A DNA stretch of 64,000 bases from Pseudomonas antarctica (GTDB lineage Bacteria; Pseudomonadota; Gammaproteobacteria; Pseudomonadales; Pseudomonadaceae): assembly GCF_900624995.1 (NCBI RefSeq), contig NZ_UYXQ01000001.1, positions 248,001 through 312,000 on the forward strand. The letters are read 5' to 3'. The position numbers and the translations under genes are program-made. The first letter of the stretch is position 1, and every line of letters starts with the position of its first letter. Below the pieces are notes generated by a model. The model ran no database searches, was not told the DNA's origin, and saw only the letters and a program-made list of their open reading frames with translations. This document shows, piece after piece, positions 8,488 through 17,937 of the stretch.

Positions 8488-10671
8488 ATGCGCGATGATC
8501 TCTCCCTTTTGCTGAACTCCCTCAACGATGCCCAACGCCAGGCCGTAGCAGCCCCCGTTGGCCGTCAGTTGGTCCTGGCCGGTGCTGGCTCCGGTAAAAC
8601 CCGAGTGCTGGTGCACCGTATCGCCTGGTTGATCCAGGTCGAGAACGCGTCCCCGCATTCCATCCTGTCGGTGACCTTCACCAACAAGGCCGCTGCCGAG
8701 ATGCGCCACCGCATCGAGCAACTGATGGGCATCAGCCCGGCCGGCATGTGGGTGGGCACCTTCCACGGTCTGGCGCACCGCCTGCTGCGGGCGCATTGGC
8801 AGGAAGCGGGGCTGAGCCAGACCTTCCAGATCCTCGACAGCGATGACCAGCAACGCTTGGTCAAGCGCGTGATCCGCGAGCTGGGCCTCGATGAACAGCG
8901 CTGGCCCGCCCGCCAGGCGCAGTGGTTTATCAACGGCCAGAAAGACGAAGGCCTGCGCCCGCACCATATCCAGGCCAGCGGCGATTTGTTCCTGGCCACC
9001 ATGCGCAGCATTTATGAAGCGTACGAGGCCGCCTGCGTGCGCGCCGGTGTGATCGACTTCTCCGAGCTGCTGCTGCGCGCGCTCGACCTGTGGCGTGACA
9101 ACCCAGGCTTGCTGGCCCATTACCAGAAACGCTTCCGGCACATCCTGGTGGACGAGTTCCAAGACACCAACGCCGTGCAGTACGCCTGGCTGCGCTTGCT
9201 GGCCAAAGGCGGCGACAGCCAGATGGTGGTGGGCGATGACGACCAGTCGATCTACGGCTGGCGTGGCGCGAAGATCGAGAACATCTACCAGTATTCCGAC
9301 GACTTCCCGGACGCGATCACTATCCGTCTGGAGCAGAACTACCGCTCCACCGCCGGCATCCTCAAAGCTGCCAACGCACTGATCGCCAATAACACCGGGC
9401 GCATGGGCAAAGAGCTGTGGACCGACGGCGGCGAAGGCGAAGCGATCAACTTGTACGCCGCGTTCAACGAGCACGATGAAGCGCGTTACGTGGTGGAAAC
9501 CATCGAAAGCGCGCTGAAAACCGGCTTGGCGCGCAGCGATATCGCCATTCTGTACCGTTCCAACGCCCAATCGCGGGTATTGGAAGAAGCCTTGCTGCGC
9601 GAGCGCATCCCGTACCGCATCTATGGCGGCCAGCGCTTCTTCGAGCGTGCGGAAATCAAGAACGCCATGGCCTACCTGCGTCTGCTGGAAGGGCGTGGCA
9701 ACGACGCGGCGCTGGAGCGGGTGATCAACATCCCAGCGCGTGGCATTGGCGAGAAAACCGTCGAGGCCATCCGCGACCACGCGCGCCACGCCGATGTGTC
9801 GATGTGGGAAGCCATGCGCTTGCTGATCGCCAATAAAGGCCTGACCGGCCGCGCCGCCGGTGCCTTGGGTGTGTTTGTCGAGCTGATCGAGAACCTGGCC
9901 GCCAAGTGCACAGAAATGCCCCTGCACTTGATGACCCAGACCGTGATCGAACAGTCCGGGCTGATTGCCTATCACGAAGCGGAAAAAGGCGAGAAAGGCC
10001 AGGCCCGGGTAGAAAACCTTGAGGAACTGGTCAGCGCCGCCCGCGCGTTCGAAAACACTGAGGAAGATGAAGAACTGACCCCGCTCGCCGCCTTCCTCGG
10101 CCATGCTTCGCTGGAAGCGGGTGATACCCAGGCCGATGAGCATGAAGACAGCGTCCAGCTGATGACCTTGCACAGCGCCAAGGGCCTGGAATTCCCATAC
10201 GTGTTCCTGGTGGGCATGGAAGAAGGCCTGTTCCCGCACAAGATGAGCCTGGAAGAGCCCGGCCGCCTTGAAGAAGAACGCCGCCTGGCTTACGTGGGCA
10301 TCACCCGCGCCATGCAGAACCTGGTGATGACCTACGCCGAGACACGACGCCTGTACGGCAGCGAGACCTACAACAAGGTGTCGCGCTTCGTACGTGAAGT
10401 GCCGAAGGGGCTGATCCAGGAAGTGCGCTTGTCCAACAGCGTCAGCCGCCCGTTCGGCGGCGGCCAGCAGCAGAGCTCCAGCAGCCTGTTTGCCGGCTCA
10501 GAAATTCCGGAAACCCCATTCAGCCTTGGCCAGCAGGTCAAGCATGCGATCTTCGGCGAGGGCGTGATCCTCAACTTCGAAGGTGCCGGCGCCCAAGCGC
10601 GGGTGCAGGTGAACTTCGCCGAAGGCAGCAAGTGGCTGATGATGGGTTACGCGAAGCTCGAAGCCGTCTGA
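8488..10671 (+). CDS. uvrD: DNA helicase II (UvrD)
   Basis: 727 residues, the normal length for UvrD. Superfamily 1 motifs are in order: Walker A AGAGSGKT (31-38), DEFQDTN (222-228), GDDDQSIYGWRG, QNYRST, TLHSAKGLEF and VGITRA, with the C-terminal UvrD-type extension. It unwinds DNA 3'-5' in nucleotide-excision and mismatch repair. The ATG at 8488 fits the conserved N-terminus, although no strong ribosome-binding site precedes it. I found no clear CTG-N10-CAG LexA box upstream. A perfect inverted repeat follows the stop. Confidence 0.97.
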   Translation: MRDDLSLLLNSLNDAQRQAVAAPVGRQLVLAGAGSGKTRVLVHRIAWLIQVENASPHSILSVTFTNKAAAEMRHRIEQLMGISPAGMWVGTFHGLAHRLLRAHWQEAGLSQTFQILDSDDQQRLVKRVIRELGLDEQRWPARQAQWFINGQKDEGLRPHHIQASGDLFLATMRSIYEAYEAACVRAGVIDFSELLLRALDLWRDNPGLLAHYQKRFRHILVDEFQDTNAVQYAWLRLLAKGGDSQMVVGDDDQSIYGWRGAKIENIYQYSDDFPDAITIRLEQNYRSTAGILKAANALIANNTGRMGKELWTDGGEGEAINLYAAFNEHDEARYVVETIESALKTGLARSDIAILYRSNAQSRVLEEALLRERIPYRIYGGQRFFERAEIKNAMAYLRLLEGRGNDAALERVINIPARGIGEKTVEAIRDHARHADVSMWEAMRLLIANKGLTGRAAGALGVFVELIENLAAKCTEMPLHLMTQTVIEQSGLIAYHEAEKGEKGQARVENLEELVSAARAFENTEEDEELTPLAAFLGHASLEAGDTQADEHEDSVQLMTLHSAKGLEFPYVFLVGMEEGLFPHKMSLEEPGRLEEERRLAYVGITRAMQNLVMTYAETRRLYGSETYNKVSRFVREVPKGLIQEVRLSNSVSRPFGGGQQQSSSSLFAGSEIPETPFSLGQQVKHAIFGEGVILNFEGAGAQARVQVNFAEGSKWLMMGYAKLEAV

Positions 10672-10675
10672 CCTG

Positions 10676-10705
10676 ATCGTTCCCTGCGCGGAGCGTGGGA
10701 ACGAT
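10676..10705. repeat. Inverted repeat after uvrD (Pseudomonas CGTTCCC-type element)
   Basis: ATCGTTCCC and GGGAACGAT form 9-base arms around a 12-base loop, starting 4 bases after the uvrD stop. This resembles a dispersed repeat family of fluorescent pseudomonads. There is no T-run, so it is a weak terminator at best. Confidence 0.6.
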
Positions 10706-10878
10706 TGATCGGTAGGCTGGCCCTTGTTTTTGAGGAGTGCGGGCCAATATCTGTAACTAGTCCTACAGACCCTTCGGAATCGGTCTTACGCAAAAGCCCG
10801 AAACATTATGCCGCTAGCCAGTGTCACGACACCTGTGCAACATGGCGCGCGTGCAATCCACAAATGGGAATTCCCTTG

Positions 10879-11748
10879 ATGAAACGTTTTCTTAGCATCG
10901 CCATGGCGTTGTGCATCGGCCTGACGATGAGCCTCGACGCCAACGCCAAGCGCTTCGGTGGCGGCAAAAGCATGGGCTCGGCACCGACTCACCAGACCAG
11001 CCAAATGGCTCCTTCCGCCGGTGCCGGCGGCGCTGCGGCTACCGCGGGCGCGGCGGGTGCTGCTGGCGCCGCTGCCAAGGCGGGCGGTGCTTCGCGCTGG
11101 TTAGGCCCTCTGGCCGGTATCGCTGCCGGTGGCCTGCTCGCTTCCATGTTCATGGGCGGCGGCTTCCAAGGCATGCAGATCTTCGACATCCTGATCATGG
11201 CGGTCATCGCCTTCCTGATCTTCCGCTTTATTGCCGCCCGTCGCCGCAAGCAGCAGGAGCATCTGGCTCCAGCCGGCGCGCCGATGCAGCGTGAAGCGTT
11301 CGAGCAAAAACCAGCCATGGGCTCGATCTTCGGTGGTTCGGCTGCACCTGCTGCCGCTCGTCCGGTCATCAACGCACCGGCCTGGTTCAACGAAGAGCGT
11401 TTCGTCGAAGCGGCCCGCAGCCACTTCCAGTCCCTGCAGCAACACTGGGACGCCAACGAAATGGACAAGATCTCCGAGTTCGTGACCCCGCAACTGCTGG
11501 AGTTCCTCAAGCGCGAACGCGCAGACCTGGGCGATGCGTTCCAGTCGACTTACATCGACGACCTGCGCGTACAGCTGGAAGGTGTGGATGATCGCGCCGA
11601 CAAGACCATCGCAACTTTAACCTTCAGCGGCGTGTCGAAGACTTCGCGTTTCGACCAGGGTGAAGTGTTCAGCGAAAGCTGGAACATGGAACGCGCACCA
11701 GGCGACAACCAGCCATGGCTGGTTGCCGGTATCCGCCAGAACGGCTGA
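10879..11748 (+). CDS. Tim44-domain membrane protein
   Basis: 289 residues from ATG at 10879. A signal peptide ends near ANA (about residue 24). An Ala/Gly-rich linker (about 40-75) and a membrane segment (about 95-120) follow, then a Tim44-like domain in the C-terminal half (AWFNEERFVEAARSHFQSLQ onward). Members of this bacterial family are widespread and poorly characterised; the domain is also found in a mitochondrial import factor and a ribosomal protein, but no such role can be transferred. The upstream-extended frame from 10705 lacks signal-peptide character. A strong terminator follows the gene. Confidence 0.85.
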   Translation: MKRFLSIAMALCIGLTMSLDANAKRFGGGKSMGSAPTHQTSQMAPSAGAGGAAATAGAAGAAGAAAKAGGASRWLGPLAGIAAGGLLASMFMGGGFQGMQIFDILIMAVIAFLIFRFIAARRRKQQEHLAPAGAPMQREAFEQKPAMGSIFGGSAAPAAARPVINAPAWFNEERFVEAARSHFQSLQQHWDANEMDKISEFVTPQLLEFLKRERADLGDAFQSTYIDDLRVQLEGVDDRADKTIATLTFSGVSKTSRFDQGEVFSESWNMERAPGDNQPWLVAGIRQNG

Positions 11749-11775
11749 TCACTGCGCGTTTGAGCACTTGGTAAT

Positions 11776-11804
11776 AAAAACCCCGGACATGTTCCGGGGT
11801 TTTC
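11776..11804 (+). terminator. Rho-independent terminator after the Tim44-domain gene
   Basis: A-rich stretch, stem CCCCGGA/TCCGGGG around a short loop, and TTTT, starting 27 bases after the stop. Confidence 0.85.
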
Positions 11805-11884
11805 TATTTCACGGTTGCACTTATAGCGAGCTACTGTATAAAACGCCCCTATTAACCGCGCCATCTAGCAAGAGGATCCCGGCC

Positions 11885-12292
11885 GTGGAAGAAATCATCG
11901 AACAATTGCGTGAAGCCAACGAACCGGTCCCGGTGCCTCTGGAGCTGCCTGACGAAGACCAACTGGTGGAAATCGAGGAACAACTGTTCATCGACATCCC
12001 GTTTGTCTTCCGCGAATTCCTGCTGACCGTCAGCGACGTGGTGTATGGCAGCCTGGAGCCGGTGACCGTCACCGACCCGCAGTCCCACACCTACCTTCCG
12101 GACGTTGCCGCCAACGCCTGGGATGCCGGTGTTGACCGCAGCATGATTCCGATCTGCCAGGATGGCGACGACTACTACTGCGTCGAAGAAGACGGCACCG
12201 TGGTGCTGTGGTCCGGCGAAGAAGAACTCGTCACCGAAGAAACCTGGGAATCGGTATGGCACTGGGCGCGGGACGTCTGGCTGGAAAGCTGA
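11885..12292 (+). CDS. SMI1/KNR4 (SUKH) family protein
   Basis: 135 residues from GTG at 11885, with AGAGGA about 9 bases upstream. It is very acidic (many Glu and Asp) and carries the SMI1/KNR4-like fold signature: PLELPDEDQLVEIEEQL, then the IPFVFREFLL helix and a Trp-rich end ETWESVWHWARDVW. SUKH proteins often act as immunity proteins to contact-dependent toxins, but no toxin gene is adjacent and the position between housekeeping genes suggests a resident conserved protein. It is separated from the upstream gene by a terminator and meets the antiporter gene tail to tail. Function unknown. Confidence 0.72.
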   Translation: MEEIIEQLREANEPVPVPLELPDEDQLVEIEEQLFIDIPFVFREFLLTVSDVVYGSLEPVTVTDPQSHTYLPDVAANAWDAGVDRSMIPICQDGDDYYCVEEDGTVVLWSGEEELVTEETWESVWHWARDVWLES

Positions 12293-12309
12293 GCCCTACA
12301 CCCCGGCCT

Positions 12310-14073
12310 CTAGTGCTCCGGCGTATCTTTGTGGTTATCCAGGGTCTCCAGCAAGGCGACCTGCATCCGCGTATGCACGCGAATGAACCACCGCCAGAGC
12401 ACCGCCGCCACTGCTGCCGCCACCACGGCGATCAGCACCAGCAACTTGTTGGTCGGCAAAATACTGGCCGACAAGGCTGCCAGCAGCAGGAAAATCACCA
12501 GCAGTGAGAGGATGGGGATCAATTCGGCGATCACCCGCCGCACGCGCTGGGTATGCCGCCCGGCCATTTCCGGCTTCACGCTCATCTCCGCCAGCAACAT
12601 CGACAGCGCCTTGAGCTTGCGGTACGCCGCAATCAAAAACGGCAGTGACAACAACAATGCCCCGCCCCAGATCAACGCCTTCTGCCAGCTTGGGTCAGTG
12701 ATCCAAACCTCCAGGTACCCGCCAATGCGTGCCGCGAAGAAGCTGCCGGTAAAGAAGATCGCCACCACCAACGCCAGGTTTACCCCCACTTGCAGGATGA
12801 TCTTGCGAATCATCGACGCGAGCATTGCGCCCTCGCCCTGAGGCTGAATGCTGCGCAACCATTCGCCATACATGCCGAACACTCGGCTCATGCGTTTGGG
12901 CATCACCGCCGCAATCTTCAACGACAACGGGTCGGCGCCGCGAATCAGGTACGGCGTGAGCAACGTGGTGATTGCCGACACGGCCACGGCCACCGGATAG
13001 AGGAAATCGCTGGTCACCTGCAAGGTCATGCCCAGCGCGGCGATGATGAAGGAAAACTCGCCAATCTGTGACAGCCCCATGCCCACCCGCAACGAGGTGC
13101 GGCCGTCATTGCCGGCGATAAACGCTCCCAGGCCGCAGGACAACATCTTGCCCAGCACCACCGCCACGGTAATGACCGCGATCGGCCACGCGTATTGCAG
13201 CAGGATCTGTGGGTCGATCATCAAGCCAATCGCCACAAAGAAGATCGCGCTAAACATGTCGCGAATGGGCTCGATCAGGCGCTCGATCTTAATCAACTGA
13301 CGAGATTCGGCCATGATCGCACCTATCAGGAACGCGCCCAGCACCATGCTGTATTCGAGCTTCACCACCAACAGGCAGAAGCCGAAACACAGGCCCAATA
13401 CGGTGATCAACAGCATCTCGTTACTTTCGAACTTGGCCACGTACGCCAGCAGGCGTGGCACCAGCAGAATGCCAATCACCAGCGCGACGATCATGAACAG
13501 CGAGAGCTTGCCGACCGTGGAGAACACCTCGCCGGAACTGACCGTACCGCTCACGGCAATGCTCGACAGCAAGGCGATGATGCCGATACCGAGGATGTCC
13601 TCAACGATCAGCACGCCGAAAATCAGCTGGGCGAAGCGCTGGTTTTTCATCTTCAGGTCGTTGAGCGCCTTGACGATGATGGTGGTTGAGGAAATTGCCA
13701 GGATCGCGCCGAGGAACAGCGAGTCCATGGTGTTCCAGTCGAACCAGCGACCGATTTCATAGCCGATCCAGATCATCAGGATGATCTCAAGGAACGCGGC
13801 GATAAACGCCGTGGCGCCGACCTTGAACAGCTTGCGAAGGCTGAACTCCAGGCCGAGGCAGAACATCAGGAAGATTACGCCGAGTTCGGCGAGGGTCTTG
13901 ATCGTGTCTTCGTCGTGGATCAGGCCGAACGGCGGAGTGTGAGGGCCGATGATGAACCCGGCGACGATATACCCGAGTACCACGGGTTGCTTGAGGCGGT
14001 GAAACAAGATGGTAACAAACCCAGCCACTAGCATGATCACGGCCAAGTCCTGAATAAAGCTAATGGCGTGCAT
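12310..14073 (-). CDS. CPA2-family monovalent cation:proton antiporter (Kef type)
   Basis: 587 residues from ATG at 14073, where AAGGAG lies about 10 bases upstream; the longer frame to 14139 lacks this. About 13 membrane segments make up a Na+/H+ exchanger domain (residues about 10-385) with the CPA2-like stretches VVLGYIVAGFIIGPHTPP and FLMFCLGLEFSLRKL. The C-terminal part has further membrane helices and no TrkA-N nucleotide-binding domain, unlike KefB/KefC, so glutathione gating of the Kef type is not expected. It probably moves K+ or Na+ against protons across the inner membrane. Ion specificity is not readable from the sequence. Confidence 0.87.
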   Translation of the reverse strand: MHAISFIQDLAVIMLVAGFVTILFHRLKQPVVLGYIVAGFIIGPHTPPFGLIHDEDTIKTLAELGVIFLMFCLGLEFSLRKLFKVGATAFIAAFLEIILMIWIGYEIGRWFDWNTMDSLFLGAILAISSTTIIVKALNDLKMKNQRFAQLIFGVLIVEDILGIGIIALLSSIAVSGTVSSGEVFSTVGKLSLFMIVALVIGILLVPRLLAYVAKFESNEMLLITVLGLCFGFCLLVVKLEYSMVLGAFLIGAIMAESRQLIKIERLIEPIRDMFSAIFFVAIGLMIDPQILLQYAWPIAVITVAVVLGKMLSCGLGAFIAGNDGRTSLRVGMGLSQIGEFSFIIAALGMTLQVTSDFLYPVAVAVSAITTLLTPYLIRGADPLSLKIAAVMPKRMSRVFGMYGEWLRSIQPQGEGAMLASMIRKIILQVGVNLALVVAIFFTGSFFAARIGGYLEVWITDPSWQKALIWGGALLLSLPFLIAAYRKLKALSMLLAEMSVKPEMAGRHTQRVRRVIAELIPILSLLVIFLLLAALSASILPTNKLLVLIAVVAAAVAAVLWRWFIRVHTRMQVALLETLDNHKDTPEH

Positions 14074-14365
14074 GGCGAGGGGCTCCTTGAGGGTACTGAT
14101 GCTTTTCCCACTTCCGTACGCGCCTTTGAACGGTCGCAAAGAACGGAAGGAAAAGTCGGCCTTGATCGTAAGAAATGCCCTGAGACGAGCTTTTGAAGGT
14201 TAACACCGCGACTTCCGGCAGAAAGCCGGTGCAATATATGGAAACAGATCGGTGCACGCGTGACGGCAAGCCGCCCACCGGCGTCCCGATAGGGAGAGCG
14301 CTGTAAAGATTCCAGCACCCGCAGAGGTGCCTCCCCAACCGATGCCTACAACCCGTGAGTGTGCT

Positions 14366-14851
14366 ATGGAACCCGGAAACGCCCAGCTGTCGATGACGGT
14401 ATTGATGACCCCTGACATGGCCAACTTCTCAGGCAATGTGCACGGCGGCACTCTGCTCAAGTACCTCGACGAAGTGGCCTATGCCTGCGCGAGCCGTTAT
14501 GCCGGTGGGTATGTGGTGACCTTGTCGGTGGACCAGGTGATTTTTCGTGAGCCGATCCATGTCGGCGAGCTGGTAACCTTCCTCGCCTCGGTCAACTACA
14601 CCGGCAACACGTCGATGGAAGTGGGTATCAAGGTGGTGACCGAGAACATCCGCGAGCGCTCGGTGCGCCATACCAACAGCTGCTTCTTCACCATGGTGGC
14701 CGTGGACGACCAGCGCAAACCCGCCGCCGTACCGCCGCTGCAGCCGCAAAACAGCGAAGACAAGCGCCGGTTCGTTCAGGCGCAGCAGCGTCGGCAGGTT
14801 CGCCAGGAGCTGGAAAAGCGCTACCAGGAAATCAAAGCCGACGGGCCGTAA
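14366..14851 (+). CDS. Acyl-CoA thioesterase, hotdog fold
   Basis: 161 residues from ATG at 14366, which opens with MEPGNAQLSMTVLMTPDMAN, the usual start of this family. In-frame GTG 14327 and ATG 14342 are less well placed. The hotdog signature FSGNVHGGTLLKYLDEVAY carries the catalytic Asp region of YciA/Acot7-type acyl-CoA hydrolases, and the tail is basic. It hydrolyses acyl-CoA to free acid and CoA in the cytoplasm; chain preference is unknown. The 292-base spacer from the divergent antiporter gene holds only promoter-type sequence that I could see. Its stop lies 3 bases from the end of the convergent lipoprotein gene. Confidence 0.88.
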   Translation: MEPGNAQLSMTVLMTPDMANFSGNVHGGTLLKYLDEVAYACASRYAGGYVVTLSVDQVIFREPIHVGELVTFLASVNYTGNTSMEVGIKVVTENIRERSVRHTNSCFFTMVAVDDQRKPAAVPPLQPQNSEDKRRFVQAQQRRQVRQELEKRYQEIKADGP

Positions 14852-14854
14852 GGC

Positions 14855-15472
14855 TCATTCCAACACGCAAAGAGGAAAGTGAGCACACACGCCGAAGCGC
14901 TGATCCAGCTGGTTCATGCGTTTCACGTGGTCTTCGATCGTGTCTCGCTCGGCTTTCTCGTTGATGTCACGGTAGAACTGGGCCATGAGCCTATCGATCG
15001 CAGCTACCCGAGTGCGTACGGCAGGGCCCACCGGTTGCAGCCATTGCTCAAGCACAGCACTCTCGGTATCGCGAAGGTATGAACGGTACTTGTCGCGATA
15101 AATGCCCAACGTGCGTGCGTGTTGTTCCGTGACACCTTTATAGAACAATCGGAAGTTCTGCCGAAACTGATTCCAGTAGTCCTCAGGCAGAGTAAAACTG
15201 CCCAGGAACGCCTTGCGATCGGCAACGGACTCATCCTCAAGCAGTGCCGGCGAGATCGGCTGGCGATCAGTAACGTTGGGCTCGCGATGCTCGATCGATT
15301 GCACGCCGGCCTCGATGATCTTATCCATCATCGCCGTTCGCTTCAGGGTGTCCGGTAATTGGCCGGGTATGACGGGGCGCTCGGTCACGCCAGACTCACT
15401 GACGTGAGGGCTGCAACCGCCCAGCAGCAAGGTCAGGGCCAGCGCAGCAGAATTCAGTGACGAATGCGACAT
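14855..15472 (-). CDS. Hypothetical lipoprotein
   Basis: 205 residues from ATG at 15472, with GAGGA 5 bases upstream; an ATG at 15484 would add MRTI but has a weaker ribosome site. The signal peptide ends in a lipobox LLLGGC (Cys at about 20), so it is predicted to be lipidated. The mature part is hydrophilic and helical, rich in Arg, Gln and Glu, and I recognise no domain. There is no evident operon partner: pdxY starts upstream with a 79-base gap on the same strand. Function unknown. Confidence 0.75.
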   Translation of the reverse strand: MSHSSLNSAALALTLLLGGCSPHVSESGVTERPVIPGQLPDTLKRTAMMDKIIEAGVQSIEHREPNVTDRQPISPALLEDESVADRKAFLGSFTLPEDYWNQFRQNFRLFYKGVTEQHARTLGIYRDKYRSYLRDTESAVLEQWLQPVGPAVRTRVAAIDRLMAQFYRDINEKAERDTIEDHVKRMNQLDQRFGVCAHFPLCVLE

Positions 15473-15551
15473 GATCGTCCTCATTGAGCGTAAGGGGCCA
15501 AAAGCCCGGAAGCCTATCGCTGCCCCTTGCGGTATTCGATCAGACTAATCC

Positions 15552-16424
15552 CTAAAAGCTGATCGGTGTCGCCTCAAAACGCACTCGAGGATGGGCGATG
15601 CGGTCCTGGGCGCGCACCAGTTCCAGCTCGTAGCTCGCGCAGGCCTGGGTTTCCAGCAGCACTTCATGCACCGCCGCCGCCGTGAACTCGAAGGCCGCCA
15701 ACAGGCTGTCGCCCAACAGCACCCGCGCCAGGAACAATCCCGACGTCAAGTCGCCCACGCCCACCGGCTGACGCGGGAAGGCCAGCAACGGCCGACGCAA
15801 GTGCCAGCTGCCATCAGCCGTTACCAGCAGCATCTCGAAACCATCCGGCAGTTTGCCCGGATAATCCAAATGCTTGACCAGCACGGCCTTGGGCCCGCGG
15901 GCCAGCAGCGCCTTGGCCATGCCCAGGCAATCGAACAACGATTGCGGTTTGCGCCCGGCAAAGCTGTCCAGCTCCAGCTGGTTGGGGCAGAGGAAATCCG
16001 CCATGGCCGCCGCCTCGTCCAGCAGGAAATCGCTGACTTCCTGTGGCACGATGCAGCCCTTTTCCGGGTGGCCCATCACCGGGTCGCACAGGTATAAGGC
16101 CTTGGGGTTGATGGCCTTGATGCGCGCCACACCGGTGAGAATCGCACGGCCTTGGTCGGCACTGCCCAGGTAGCCGGACAGCACCGCATCGCAGTTACCC
16201 AGCTCGCCAATCGCGGCAATGCCTTCTACCAGCGCCGGAATTTGCTGCGACGCCAACACTTCGCCCGCCCACTGACCATACTGGGTGTGGTTGGAGAACT
16301 GCACCGTGTTGAGCGGCCAGACGTTCACCCCGACCCGCTGCATGGGGAATACGGCGGCGCTGTTTCCGGCGTGGCCAAAGACCACATGAGACTGGATCGC
16401 AAGCAGATGAGGTGTGCGTTTCAT
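15552..16424 (-). CDS. pdxY: Pyridoxal kinase PdxY
   Basis: 290 residues, the normal length for PdxY. It starts [20 protein letters not shown], the pyridoxal-binding N-terminus, and contains the [14 protein letters not shown] segment and the anion-hole motif [14 protein letters not shown] of the ribokinase/PfkB fold. It phosphorylates pyridoxal to pyridoxal 5'-phosphate in the salvage pathway. It is transcribed divergently from the DUF3301 gene across 117 bases. Confidence 0.95.
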   Translation of the reverse strand: MKRTPHLLAIQSHVVFGHAGNSAAVFPMQRVGVNVWPLNTVQFSNHTQYGQWAGEVLASQQIPALVEGIAAIGELGNCDAVLSGYLGSADQGRAILTGVARIKAINPKALYLCDPVMGHPEKGCIVPQEVSDFLLDEAAAMADFLCPNQLELDSFAGRKPQSLFDCLGMAKALLARGPKAVLVKHLDYPGKLPDGFEMLLVTADGSWHLRRPLLAFPRQPVGVGDLTSGLFLARVLLGDSLLAAFEFTAAAVHEVLLETQACASYELELVRAQDRIAHPRVRFEATPISF

Positions 16425-16541
16425 GCGGGAGATTTCCGTAAAGCCGTTGAAATTCTAGCCGCGCAGTATGCGACTAAACACAGCCTATACGACAGGCCAG
16501 CGACACAGTTAAGCTGCTCTCACTTTGTTGGAGTTCATCGC

Positions 16542-16937
16542 ATGCTGACCCTGGGAAACATCTTCGTGTTGATGCTGCTGGCGACCGGCGCCGCGTGGGT
16601 GTGGCACAACCACGGCCTGCGCGAGCGAGCGCTGGAACGGGTCAAGCAGCATTGCGCCAAGCTCGATATCGAGCTGCTTGACGGCGCGGTGGCGCTAAAG
16701 CGCATCGGTTTTGTGAAAGATGCCAATGGCCGGCGCCGTCTGGCGCGCATCTATAACTTTGAGTTCACCGTGACCGGTGAAGCTCGCCATCCAGGGACGA
16801 TCACCCAATTTGGCGCCCACAGCGCGCAGATCGAACTGGCGCCCTACCCGTTCGAGATCAAAACGCCGCTGCCCAGCGCTGAAGTGATCGAGCTGAGCCA
16901 ATGGCGCCAGGACCACGCCAGCAAGAACCGTCACTGA
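16542..16937 (+). CDS. DUF3301 membrane-anchored small protein
   Basis: 131 residues from ATG at 16542, with GGAG 9-10 bases upstream. A single N-terminal membrane helix (LGNIFVLMLLATGAAWVW, about 4-22) is followed by a compact domain with HCAKLDIELLDGAVALKRIG and ARIYNFEFTVTG, typical of the DUF3301 family. No function is known. The upstream frame that runs through pdxY antisense is not coding. Its last codons overlap the end of the convergent CobW-type gene by 7 bases. Confidence 0.82.
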   Translation: MLTLGNIFVLMLLATGAAWVWHNHGLRERALERVKQHCAKLDIELLDGAVALKRIGFVKDANGRRRLARIYNFEFTVTGEARHPGTITQFGAHSAQIELAPYPFEIKTPLPSAEVIELSQWRQDHASKNRH

Positions 16938-17902
16938 CGGCAGGCCGCTAACGCACGCTGCAAGGCGGCCACGTCCTGTGGCTGGCCGAAGATCAATTCA
17001 ATACGTGAGTCACGACGCCATTCGCTGGGTTGCCAGGTGAGGGTGCTGTTATCCACAGCGTTAGCGCTGTGCCAACCTCCGGTGCTGTGGATAACCAGTT
17101 TGGCGCGGCGCCAAACCAGACTTGTCAGCCATTGATGCAGGCGCTGAGTGTCGAATTGCTGGCTTGGGTGCCAGCGCCAACCGATACTCCAGCCACCCTC
17201 CTGAGCCTGGCTGAGGCAGATAGGCTGCGCAGGGTCAGTCCAGATAGCCGGCAGCTGCGCCAAGCCTTTGGGCACGTCGAAGTTATCCACAGCCGCGCTG
17301 GCCTGCGCAGTCAGGCCTGGCAATCGCTCGAGCGGCAACTGTGCATGGCGCGTCCAGTAAAGCGGGCCGTCGGGTAATTGTTGTTCAATGGCCTGGCGCT
17401 GCGTGGCATCCAGCGACTCATCCTTGTTCAACACCAACAGCCCGGCACTGGCCAGCGTCTCGCGTTGCGCATCAGGCAAAGGTTTGCCCGCCGCCAGCGC
17501 CTGCGCATCCAGTACCAGCACGCACGGCTGAACCGCCAACACGCCCTGCCACGGTGCCTGCCGCAATTGCTTAAGCAATTGCGCCGGGTGGCCAAGGCCT
17601 GAGGGTTCGATAAACAGCCGATCCGGCTTGGCCTTACGCAGCAGGCGGCCAAGGCCTACCTGGAACGGTGCACCATTCACACAACACAGGCAGCCACCGG
17701 CGACCTCGCCCAGGGCAATGCCGTCGTCATCCTGGGTCAGCAAGGCAGCGTCCAGGCCGATCTGCCCGAATTCATTGATCAACACCGCCCAACGCTCGTT
17801 GGCCGGACGTTGGGCAAACAGCTGCTTGATCAGGCTGGTCTTGCCGGCGCCCAAAGGCCCCGCAATCACGTGGGTGGGAATGTTCTGCAGCATGTTGGGC
17901 AT
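16931..17902 (-). CDS. CobW/COG0523-family GTPase (second copy)
   Basis: 323 residues with Walker A GPLGAGKTS (about 15-23), the COG0523 metal motif GGCLCC (CxCC) and a NKDE guanine-binding motif, then a divergent C-terminal half. COG0523 proteins are metal-handling GTPases, many of them zinc chaperones induced by zinc starvation. It lies 35 bases after the DUF1826 gene, probably as the last gene of the Zur-controlled dksA2 operon. It is shorter than the ZigA-type paralogue at 18582-19787 and the two are clearly different, so this is not a recent duplication. Its target protein is unknown. Confidence 0.88.
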   Translation of the reverse strand: MPNMLQNIPTHVIAGPLGAGKTSLIKQLFAQRPANERWAVLINEFGQIGLDAALLTQDDDGIALGEVAGGCLCCVNGAPFQVGLGRLLRKAKPDRLFIEPSGLGHPAQLLKQLRQAPWQGVLAVQPCVLVLDAQALAAGKPLPDAQRETLASAGLLVLNKDESLDATQRQAIEQQLPDGPLYWTRHAQLPLERLPGLTAQASAAVDNFDVPKGLAQLPAIWTDPAQPICLSQAQEGGWSIGWRWHPSQQFDTQRLHQWLTSLVWRRAKLVIHSTGGWHSANAVDNSTLTWQPSEWRRDSRIELIFGQPQDVAALQRALAACRQ

Positions 17903-17937
17903 CTTTCAGACCGTGTAGAGCGTTTGATCCTACCCGG

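Noticed and set aside
8209..10239. Leftward open frame continuing the GGDEF/EAL gene through uvrD antisense
   Set aside because: The homology begins at 8208; the extension mirrors uvrD and reflects high G+C codon bias.
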